Origin: Rikenellaceae bacterium
GTDB taxonomy: Bacteria > Bacteroidota > Bacteroidia > Bacteroidales > UBA932
NCBI GenBank assembly: GCA_900767375.1
Contig: CAAFYX010000116.1
Span: 1 to 27,662, forward strand
Length of the DNA: 27,662 bases
Reading direction: 5' to 3'
Position 1 is the stretch's first letter. Every line of letters begins with the position of its first letter. The notes under the pieces are model-generated. The model saw only the letters and a program-made list of their open reading frames with translations, did no database searches and was not told the DNA's origin. A program made the position numbers and the translations under genes. This document shows positions 1 through 6,240 of this stretch, piece after piece.

Positions 1-683
1 GAAGCAAAGGCGGAGGACAGGGTGCAGCCCGTCCCGTGGGTGTTCCGCGACTGGCTGCGGCGCGAACGGAGCTCGACTATGCGGTCCTCCTCGGCATTGT
101 AGAAGTAGTCCACAAGCTCGTCGTCCTCGAGATGCCCCGCCTTCATCAGGACGGAAACCGGACGTGCGCCGGTGGAGACCTTCTCCGACAGTCGCCGCGC
201 TACTTCCGGGAGCTCGGCCTGGGAGGTGATCTTCTCCCCGGCAAGTATCTCAGCCTCAGGGATGTTCGGAGTCAGCACCCTCGCGAGCGGCGCAAGCTCT
301 GCGGCCAGCACCCCCACAGCGTCCTCGTCAATGAGCCTGTCGCCCGAAGTCGCGACCATCACGGGATCAAGGACAATGTTGACGGCGCCCGCCTCCAGCA
401 GAGCATCCCGCACCGCCAGCACAAGCCCGGCGGTGCTGAGCATCCCTATCTTCACCGCATCCGCGCCGATGTCGCCGAGCACGGCCGAAATCTGCCCCTT
501 GACGATGTCAATGGGGACATTGTGGACTGCGCTGACACCCAATGTGTTCTGCACGGTTATGGCCGTGATGGCGCTGGCGGCGTACGAGCCGGTGGCGCTG
601 ATGGTCTTGATGTCCGCCTGAATGCCGGCGCCGCCGCCGGAGTCGCTGCCGGCTATGGTAAGTACCCTGGGGTATGTCTTCAT
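1..683 (-). CDS. thiD: Hydroxymethylpyrimidine (phosphate) kinase ThiD, C-terminus cut by window edge
   Basis: ThiD phosphorylates hydroxymethylpyrimidine and its monophosphate to HMP-PP, the pyrimidine half of thiamine, in the cytoplasm. Seen directly: about 227 codons read on the minus strand from position 683 to the edge. The N-terminus has the ribokinase-like VLTIAGSDSGGGAGIQADIK, and near the edge there is HGTGCTLSSAFA, which carries the conserved Cys/Gly anion-hole motif of the family. The usual length is about 265-275 residues, so roughly 40 C-terminal residues lie outside the window. An in-frame ATG at 689 gives two extra residues (MTMKTYPR); either start fits. It lies 4-10 bp after thiL and is last of the four thi genes seen here, so it is probably co-transcribed with them under the TPP riboswitch. 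A fusion to another thi domain beyond the edge cannot be excluded. Confidence 0.93.
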   Translation of the reverse strand, partial: MKTYPRVLTIAGSDSGGGAGIQADIKTISATGSYAASAITAITVQNTLGVSAVHNVPIDIVKGQISAVLGDIGADAVKIGMLSTAGLVLAVRDALLEAGAVNIVLDPVMVATSGDRLIDEDAVGVLAAELAPLARVLTPNIPEAEILAGEKITSQAELPEVARRLSEKVSTGARPVSVLMKAGHLEDDELVDYFYNAEEDRIVELRSRRSQSRNTHGTGCTLSSAFA

Positions 684-693
684 TGTCATAAAC

Positions 694-1647
694 TTAAAAA
701 TGCCTGAAACCTTGGTAGTCCTTGGAGCCGCCGGTCCATTCGAGGGTGCCGGTGGAGGTGATCTCACCGATGACCCAGAAGTCGAACGGGAGGTGGACGC
801 CCTTCGCGCAGGTGAAGAGAATCTCGTAGTCCTCGCCGCCGCTCAGGGCGAAGTCGAGCGGGTCGAGGCCGTTCTCACTGCAGTAGAGCTGGAGCTCGCG
901 TGAGAGCGGGACGGCGCCGACATCGATGCGCGCGCCGACCCCGGACTCCTCCATTATGTGGCGGATGTCGGAACCTATGCCGTCGGAGATGTCCATCGCC
1001 GCACCGATTCCAGTGCGGTGATGCTCGGTGAGGACGAGGCCGGCATCGACTCTCGGCATCGGGCGGAAGTGCTTGTCTATCAAGCAGTCTGTTATTTCCG
1101 TCCTTGGAAGGTTGTGAAGGATGGCGTGCAGGCCGGCTGCGGAATCGCCCAGAGGGCCGGTGACGCAGATGAGGTCCCCTTCCAGGGCGGCGCTGCGCTT
1201 GAGGGCCCTCCCCTGCACGCACCTGCCGGTAACTGTGACGCTGATGCAGAGCTTGCCGGTGGACGAAGTGGTGTCACCTCCGAGGAGCGGGCAGTCGAAC
1301 TTGTCCGAAAGGTCCTTGTAGCCCTTGAAGAACTCCTCCAGGAACGTATCGGAGAGGGTTTTCGGGATGGCAAGGGAGAGGAAGGAGCCCGTCGGGACGC
1401 CTCCCATGGCGGCGATGTCGCTGATGTTCACGGCGGCGGATTTCCATCCGAGGCTGTACGGATCGATGGGGTGCCCGCCGGTGAGGAGGAAGTGAACCCC
1501 CTCTATGAGCAGGTCGGTGGAGACGAGGGTCTCGATGCCGGAAGACTGAGGCATGACGGCGCAGTCGTCGCCGATGCCGGTGACGCCTTCGGGAGCATTG
1601 AACTGCTTCCGGATGAAGTCTATGAGTTCGAATTCGCCTTTATTCAT
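694..1647 (-). CDS. thiL: Thiamine-monophosphate kinase ThiL
   Basis: ThiL phosphorylates thiamine monophosphate with ATP to give the cofactor thiamine diphosphate, the last step of the pathway. The 317-residue protein has the usual family length. Visible motifs are GIGDDCAV at residues 24-31 (Mg/ATP site of the PurM/ThiL fold), STDLLIEGVHF, LGGDTT, and the C-terminal ALSGGEDYEILFT signature. The ATG overlaps the thiE stop codon in an ATGA arrangement (positions 1644-1647), a strong sign of translational coupling. The stop lies 4-10 bp before thiD. Nothing is truncated or unusual in the protein. Confidence 0.96.
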   Translation of the reverse strand: MNKGEFELIDFIRKQFNAPEGVTGIGDDCAVMPQSSGIETLVSTDLLIEGVHFLLTGGHPIDPYSLGWKSAAVNISDIAAMGGVPTGSFLSLAIPKTLSDTFLEEFFKGYKDLSDKFDCPLLGGDTTSSTGKLCISVTVTGRCVQGRALKRSAALEGDLICVTGPLGDSAAGLHAILHNLPRTEITDCLIDKHFRPMPRVDAGLVLTEHHRTGIGAAMDISDGIGSDIRHIMEESGVGARIDVGAVPLSRELQLYCSENGLDPLDFALSGGEDYEILFTCAKGVHLPFDFWVIGEITSTGTLEWTGGSKDYQGFRHF

Positions 1648-2267
1648 TTGTCTACGATGTTTTTCAGTTCTTCAGCCGCCGCGCGGGGGTCCGGGGCGGC
1701 GATAATGGCGCTGACGACCGCGATGCCGTCAGTGCCCGCAGCCATTACGTCAGCGGCGGTGAGGGCGTTCATACCGCCGATGGCGACAGTGGGGTGCTTT
1801 GCGATCCGCACGGCTTCGCGGAGGCCATCGAGGCCGAAGGGACGGGCGGTGTCGGTCTTGGTCGGGGTGGCGAAGACGGGCGAGACGCCGATGTAATCGA
1901 CGTCGAGGGCGTTCGCCTGAGCCACCTGGTCCATATTCTCGACTGAAAGACCGATGATCCTGTCCGGACCGAGAAGCCGTCTGGCGATGGAGTAAGGCAT
2001 ATCGCTCTGGCCGATGTGGACGCCGTCGGCGTCCGAGGCCAGAGCCACGTCGACGCGGTCATTGATGATAAGGGGCACTCCGAGAGGGCCCAGAAGGGCT
2101 TTCAGTTCCAGCGCCTCCTCGATGAATGTCCGGGTGTCGATGTCCTTCTCGCGGAGCTGGACCATAGTCACGCCGCCTTCGACCGCCTCTTTTACGGTCT
2201 GAACCAGGCTGCGGCCTTCAGGACAGAGCCCCCGGTCGGTCACCAGATATAATTTCAGTGCTTTCAT
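1644..2267 (-). CDS. thiE: Thiamine-phosphate synthase ThiE
   Basis: ThiE joins HMP-PP and hydroxyethylthiazole phosphate to make thiamine monophosphate. The 207-residue protein is of normal length and has the TIM-barrel motifs VQLREKD (36-42), LIINDRVDVALASDADGVHI, IGLSVEN, DYIGVSPVFATPTK and AIGGM. It follows thiM after a 90 bp gap, the longest in the operon, which holds a small GNRA-type hairpin. Its end overlaps the thiL start by four bases. In this operon it receives the products of ThiM (thiazole salvage) and ThiD (pyrimidine salvage or synthesis). Confidence 0.96.
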   Translation of the reverse strand: MKALKLYLVTDRGLCPEGRSLVQTVKEAVEGGVTMVQLREKDIDTRTFIEEALELKALLGPLGVPLIINDRVDVALASDADGVHIGQSDMPYSIARRLLGPDRIIGLSVENMDQVAQANALDVDYIGVSPVFATPTKTDTARPFGLDGLREAVRIAKHPTVAIGGMNALTAADVMAAGTDGIAVVSAIIAAPDPRAAAEELKNIVDK

Positions 2268-2276
2268 TCTCTCAAG

Positions 2277-2292
2277 TCCCTGGCGACAGGGA
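2277..2292 (-). other. Small hairpin in the thiM-thiE gap (5' leader of thiE)
   Basis: A perfect 6-bp inverted repeat, TCCCTG-GCGA-CAGGGA on the plus strand, lies 9 bp upstream of the thiE start. On the transcribed strand the loop reads TCGC. It is not followed by a T-tract, so it is not a normal intrinsic terminator. The rest of the 90 bp gap is AT-rich. A processing or translation-modulating role is possible but not shown. Confidence 0.3.
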
Positions 2293-2340
2293 ATAAGTTA
2301 AATTGTTAATATTTAACGAATTAAGCAATTGTCTATAGTC

Positions 2341-2362
2341 AAAAAAGGAGATAGATATCACC
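2341..2362 (-). terminator. Possible weak terminator overlapping the thiM stop codon
   Basis: On the minus strand the sequence GGTGATATCTATCTCC followed by six T residues can form a short stem (five pairs with one internal T:T mismatch, loop ATCT) that includes the thiM TGA. This could give partial termination after thiM and so lower expression of thiE-thiL-thiD. The stem is short, so the call is weak. Confidence 0.25.
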
Positions 2363-3248
2363 TTAAAATATTGTCATTCAACGGATTGATTGACTTCCTA
2401 CCGCCAGCTTCGAAGTACTGCAAGGCGTTTTTATCAGACAAGGCCGTACTTGGATCGAATGTAGCGAGGTAGTCAAGGAAGCGGGCCGGGAGGGTGCCGA
2501 CGGACTCGCCGGGGCCCAGGGCCGCGGCGGCCGCGGAGCCTGCCGCCTTCATCAGGGCCATAGCCCCTGCCGCCGCCTGAAGCGGATCGCCATCCACAGC
2601 GATGAAGGCCCCTGTCAATGCCGATGCGGTGCAGCCCATCGCGCTGACGCGCGGCATCAGCGGGCTGCCCCCCTTAAGGCCGATAACCTTTTCACCATCA
2701 GTAATATAATCAATAGCGCCACTCACGGAAACGACGGTCCCGAATTCCCGTGCCAATGCTTTTGCGGAATCCAGTGCATCCTCGCTGGAGGCGATGGAAT
2801 CGACCCCGCGGGATGCCTCCGTCAGCGGCGTCGGAGACGCCTTGAACGCGGCCTCCGCGAGGGAGATGACCTCTCCGGCATTGGCGCGGAGCACGGTAGG
2901 GTGAAAGCGCAGGAGTTCCAGCGCAATGTCCGTGCGCAGCGTGCTGGCGCCGGCGCCGGCCGGGTCAAGGACCCACGGCCGGCCGGCGGCCCGCGCTGCT
3001 GCGGCGGCCGTCCTCATTGCCACGATGGAGCGTTCCTCGAGGCATCCGATATTCACCGCAAGCGCAGCGCAGCGGGTGGCGAGTTCGGAGATTTCCAGAG
3101 GCTCGGCGGACATCAGCGGCGAGGCGCCGACGGCCAGCAGCGAATTGGCCGACAGGCCCATCGCTACGTAATTGGTGATATTCAGGATCAGTGGGGACTG
3201 CCGGCGTATGCTCAGGCAGTCATCGGTGAACGTTCCGAAAAATGACAT
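2358..3248 (-). CDS. thiM: Hydroxyethylthiazole kinase ThiM
   Basis: ThiM phosphorylates salvaged 4-methyl-5-(2-hydroxyethyl)thiazole for ThiE. The protein is 296 residues from the ATG at 3248 (MSFFGTFTDD). An in-frame TTG at 3254 would add two residues but lies inside the riboswitch P1 stem, so the ATG is preferred. Family motifs are LNITNYVAMGLSANSLLAVG near the N-terminus, DPAGAGAS, LRANAGEV, and AMGCTASALTGAF with the expected catalytic Cys206. An AAGGA sequence 7-8 bases upstream acts as a likely ribosome binding site and is part of the TPP aptamer, so translation is probably shut off when thiamine diphosphate is abundant. It is the first gene of the thi operon. Confidence 0.95.
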   Translation of the reverse strand: MSFFGTFTDDCLSIRRQSPLILNITNYVAMGLSANSLLAVGASPLMSAEPLEISELATRCAALAVNIGCLEERSIVAMRTAAAAARAAGRPWVLDPAGAGASTLRTDIALELLRFHPTVLRANAGEVISLAEAAFKASPTPLTEASRGVDSIASSEDALDSAKALAREFGTVVSVSGAIDYITDGEKVIGLKGGSPLMPRVSAMGCTASALTGAFIAVDGDPLQAAAGAMALMKAAGSAAAAALGPGESVGTLPARFLDYLATFDPSTALSDKNALQYFEAGGRKSINPLNDNILR

Positions 3249-3251
3249 AGG

Positions 3252-3330
3252 CAAATTCCTTACGGCGGTATGAACCGCATCAAGTTCTACGGGTATTTCT
3301 CAACAGAAGACCTTTCTGTACCCCGATTCG
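3252..3330 (-). ncRNA. TPP riboswitch (THI element) controlling thiM and downstream thi genes
   Basis: On the minus strand all helices of the TPP aptamer can be drawn: P1 CGAAT (3330-3326) with ATTTG (3256-3252), P2 CGGG (3325-3322) with CCCG (3293-3290), P3 ACAGAA/TTCTGT (3319-3314 and 3308-3303), P4 CTT/AAG (3284-3282 and 3261-3259), and P5 GCGGT/ACCGC (3278-3274 and 3269-3265). The conserved pyrimidine-binding TGAGA lies at 3302-3298. P4 differs from the common CCT/AGG by a compensatory change, which supports the fold. The thiM AAGGA (3261-3257) overlaps the 3' strand of P4, so ligand binding should hide it: translational control, as known for E. coli thiM. No terminator stem is seen between aptamer and start. 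Confidence 0.93.
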
Positions 3331-3334
3331 GATA

Positions 3335-3342
3335 CAAAAATA
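3335..3342 (-). promoter_or_regulatory. Bacteroidetes-type -7 box for the thi operon
   Basis: TATTTTTG on the minus strand matches TAnnTTTG. A start about five bases downstream would fall at about 3330, the first base of aptamer helix P1, so the leader would be essentially the riboswitch alone. No TTTG -33 box is present at the expected 19-21 bp distance; the nearest is 30 bp away. Confidence 0.5.
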
Positions 3343-3351
3343 CAAAAAATC

Positions 3352-3426
3352 GCACTATTGGTATCATCTGAACAAAGGAACTTGCAGGTTTCGTGCATAA
3401 TAATCCACCAAAACGGCACAATTGGT
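3352..3426. repeat. Direct repeat GCACWATTGGT in the thi/ara divergent region (candidate operator)
   Basis: GCACTATTGGT at 3352-3362 and GCACAATTGGT at 3416-3426 are 10/11 identical and in the same orientation, 64 bp start to start. The second copy runs into TGGTCACCA, a short odd-centred palindrome. They lie upstream of the arabinose -7 box (3460-3467), and the first copy also lies just upstream of the thi -7 box. Regulator binding is inference; no regulator gene is adjacent. Confidence 0.35.
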
Positions 3427-3459
3427 CACCAGGCTATATAATAGAAAGCAAAAAAATAT

Positions 3460-3467
3460 TACCTTTG
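3460..3467 (+). promoter_or_regulatory. Bacteroidetes-type -7 box for the arabinose operon
   Basis: TACCTTTG matches TAnnTTTG and lies 35 bp before the GH51 ATG at 3503, giving a leader of about 30 nt. It also argues against any start upstream of 3503. No TTTG is found 19-21 bp upstream, which suggests a promoter that needs an activator or is otherwise regulated. Confidence 0.6.
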
Positions 3468-3502
3468 TAAGACGCACTGAAACTAATGCAACACAAAACT
3501 AT

Positions 3503-5059
3503 ATGAAATCACTCTACCGACTCATCGCCCTGGCTCTCGCCCTGACAGCCGGAACCGGCCTCTCGGCCCAGCAGACAATCCACATCAAGGATAGTGAAGC
3601 CGACGGACAGATCATCCCTAAAGAAATCTACGGACAGTTCTCAGAACACCTCGGAAGCTGCATCTACGGCGGCCTCTGGGTTGGAAAGGACTCCGAAATA
3701 GCAAACCAGGACGGTTATCGTCTCGATGTCCTCAACGCTCTCAAGGAGCTCCAGGTCCCAGTAATGAGATGGCCGGGCGGATGCTTCGCCGACGACTACC
3801 ATTGGATGGACGGCATCGGCCCTGTGGAGCAGCGCGCAAAGATCTCCAACAACAACTGGGGAGGCACCCTCGAGGACAACAGCTTCGGAACCCACGAGTT
3901 CCTCAACCTCTGCGAAATCCTCGGCTGCGAGCCTTACATCAGCGGCAATGTCGGCAGCGGCACCCCTGAGGAGCTCGCAAAATGGGTCGAGTACATGACC
4001 TCCGGCAGCAATTCCACAATGGTCAACCTCCGCCGCCAGAACGGCCGCGAGGAGCCTTGGAAGGTAAAGTTCCTCGGCATCGGCAACGAAGCCTGGGGCT
4101 GCGGCGGAAACATGGTTCCTGAATACTATTCAAACCTCTTCAGACGCTACACCACCTACACCCGCGACTACTACGGAAACCAGCTCTACAAGATCGCCAG
4201 CGGCGCTTCCGACACCGACTACAACTGGACGGAAGTCTGCATGCAGAACATCGGTGACAAGATGAACGCCATCGCAGTCCACTACTACACCTGCATGACC
4301 TGGACAGGAAGCAAGGGCTCGGCCACCAACTTCACGGACCAGGAGTACTACCGCGCACTCGGCAGAGCAGTGGCCATCGAGCCTTGCCTCCAGAAGCACA
4401 TCGCCATAATGGACAAGTACGACCCTGAGAGAAAGGTCGACCTCCTCGTAGACGAGTGGGGCACCTGGTGGGACGTAGAGCCGGGCACCGACCCCGGACA
4501 CCTCTTCCAGCAGAACACAATGCGTGACGCCATCGTGGCATCCGTATCCCTCGACATCTTCCACAAGTACACCTACCGCATCAAGATGGCCAACATCGCC
4601 CAGGTAGTGAACGTACTTCAGTCAATGATCCTCACAAAGGGCGACAAGATGGTCCTCACCCCTACCTACCACGTATTCAACATGTACAAGGTACACCAGG
4701 ATGCCGAGTTCATCCCTGTGGACTACTCTTCCGAGGAGATCGCCAACAGCGACATGGGCCCCGTCCCTTCAATCAGCGTCACCGCTTCACGCAAGGACGG
4801 CGTCATCAACGTGGCTGTAACCAACACCGACCTCAAGGCCGGCCAGAAGTTCCTCCTCACCTGGGATTCGATGCCTGCCAAGTTCTCCAAGGACAATGTC
4901 AGCGCCAGCATCCTCAGCGCCAAGAACATCGCCGACTTCAACGACTTCGACAAGCCTGCCCTCGTATCACCTGAGTCCTTCACCGGCTACAAGGTCACCA
5001 AGGAAGGAATCGAGGTCAACATGCCTGCAATGTCCATCATCGCCTTCGCAATCAAATAA
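3503..5059 (+). CDS. Secreted GH51 alpha-L-arabinofuranosidase
   Basis: This enzyme removes terminal L-arabinofuranose from arabinan, arabinoxylan or their oligosaccharides by a retaining mechanism. The 518-residue protein begins with a signal peptide (basic MKSLYR, hydrophobic core, TGLSAQ cleavage region), so it acts outside the cytoplasm; no lipobox is seen. The (beta/alpha)8 barrel carries GIGNEAWGCGG with the predicted acid/base Glu196 and LLVDEWGTWWD with the predicted nucleophile Glu318. A beta-sandwich of about 130 residues follows (ISVTASRKDGVINVAVTN). Open reading continues upstream to 3422, but the -7 box at 3460-3467 and the signal peptide fix the ATG at 3503. It is first gene of the operon, 12 bp before the mutarotase, so arabinose release is co-expressed with arabinose uptake. 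Proline is mostly CCT and leucine mostly CTC, as in the rest of the operon. Confidence 0.93.
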   Translation: MKSLYRLIALALALTAGTGLSAQQTIHIKDSEADGQIIPKEIYGQFSEHLGSCIYGGLWVGKDSEIANQDGYRLDVLNALKELQVPVMRWPGGCFADDYHWMDGIGPVEQRAKISNNNWGGTLEDNSFGTHEFLNLCEILGCEPYISGNVGSGTPEELAKWVEYMTSGSNSTMVNLRRQNGREEPWKVKFLGIGNEAWGCGGNMVPEYYSNLFRRYTTYTRDYYGNQLYKIASGASDTDYNWTEVCMQNIGDKMNAIAVHYYTCMTWTGSKGSATNFTDQEYYRALGRAVAIEPCLQKHIAIMDKYDPERKVDLLVDEWGTWWDVEPGTDPGHLFQQNTMRDAIVASVSLDIFHKYTYRIKMANIAQVVNVLQSMILTKGDKMVLTPTYHVFNMYKVHQDAEFIPVDYSSEEIANSDMGPVPSISVTASRKDGVINVAVTNTDLKAGQKFLLTWDSMPAKFSKDNVSASILSAKNIADFNDFDKPALVSPESFTGYKVTKEGIEVNMPAMSIIAFAIK

Positions 5060-5071
5060 ACAAAAACCAAT

Positions 5072-6223
5072 ATGAAAACCACAAAGCTCATCGCAGCCGC
5101 CGCTCTCATTATCCTCGCGGCAGGATGCAAAGAAAAGCAGGCTGAGCCTGTCCTGACCAAGTCAGGCCTCGATCCTCAGAATTTCGTTTCCGAATACAAC
5201 GGACAGGCCACCGGCCTGTACACCCTCACCAACGCCAACGGCATGGAGGTCTGCATCACCAACTTCGGCGGACGCATCGTCTCCATCATGGCCCCTGCCA
5301 AGGACGGTTCCTTCAAGGACGTGGTCCTCGGATTCGACAAGGTTTCCGACTACTTCCCTGAGAACAACGCCAGCGACTTCGGCGCCGCCATCGGCCGCTA
5401 CGCAAACCGTATCGCCGGTGCAAGCTTCGAGCTCGACGGACAGACCATCCAGCTTCCTGCAAATGACAGCGAGAACTGCCTCCACGGCGGTCCTACCGGC
5501 TGGCAGTACCAGGTATACGAGGTCGTAGAGGCTGACGAAAGCCACGTGAAGATCCTCCGCGACTCCCCTGACGGAGACAACGGCTTCCCTGGAAACGTAA
5601 AGGCTTACGTAACCTACACCCTCACCGACGACAACGCCATCGACATCTACTATGAGGCCACCACAGACGCCCCTACAGTGATCAACATGACGAACCACTC
5701 ATATTTCAACCTCAACGGCGACCCGACCACCAACGTCCTTGACAACGTGCTCTACATCAACTCCAGCACCACCACTCCTGTCGGCGCAGGTCTCATCCCT
5801 ACCGGAGAGATCGCATCCCTTCTCGGCGGTCCTATGGACTTCACAACCCCTAAGACCATCGGCCAGGACATCAACGCCACCGACAACGAGCAGATCGCCC
5901 TCGGCAACGGCTTCGACCACAACTGGATCCTCGACACCGCAGGCGACATCACAGTCCCTGCAGCCATCCTCACCAGCCCTGTCACAGGCATCTGCATGAC
6001 CGAATACACCGACGAACCGGGAGTCCAGGTCTATTCCGGAAACTTCCTCGACGGCACCGTCACCGGCAAGAACGGTATCGTATACAACCAGCGCGCAGGC
6101 ATCTGCCTCGAGTCACAGCACTATCCTGACACCCCTCACAACGCCGAATGGCCAAGCGTCGTTCTCCGCCCGGGTGAAACATACACCAGCCACTGCATCT
6201 TCGCATTCAGCATCGCAGACTAA
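5072..6223 (+). CDS. galM: Lipoprotein aldose 1-epimerase (mutarotase, GalM family)
   Basis: Mutarotases interconvert alpha and beta anomers of free aldoses; in this operon the substrate is probably L-arabinose. The 383-residue protein starts with a type II signal (MKTTKLIAAAALIILAAGC), so the mature protein is lipid-anchored at the envelope. Family motifs are IGRYANRIAGASF, NCLHGGPTGWQ, the predicted catalytic His209 in NMTNHSYFNLNG, FDHNWILD, and the predicted catalytic Glu347 in GICLESQHYPDTPHN, followed by RPGETY near the end. It lies 12 bp after GH51 and 17 bp before the symporter, which fits a role in supplying the transported anomer. Strict specificity for arabinose over galactose or glucose cannot be read from the sequence. 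Confidence 0.9.
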   Translation: MKTTKLIAAAALIILAAGCKEKQAEPVLTKSGLDPQNFVSEYNGQATGLYTLTNANGMEVCITNFGGRIVSIMAPAKDGSFKDVVLGFDKVSDYFPENNASDFGAAIGRYANRIAGASFELDGQTIQLPANDSENCLHGGPTGWQYQVYEVVEADESHVKILRDSPDGDNGFPGNVKAYVTYTLTDDNAIDIYYEATTDAPTVINMTNHSYFNLNGDPTTNVLDNVLYINSSTTTPVGAGLIPTGEIASLLGGPMDFTTPKTIGQDINATDNEQIALGNGFDHNWILDTAGDITVPAAILTSPVTGICMTEYTDEPGVQVYSGNFLDGTVTGKNGIVYNQRAGICLESQHYPDTPHNAEWPSVVLRPGETYTSHCIFAFSIAD

Positions 6224-6240
6224 TAAATCAATTATAAATT

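Noticed and set aside
958..1896. Plus-strand frame of 312 codons opposite thiL and thiE
   Set aside because: Spans two confidently identified minus-strand genes and shows no recognisable domain.
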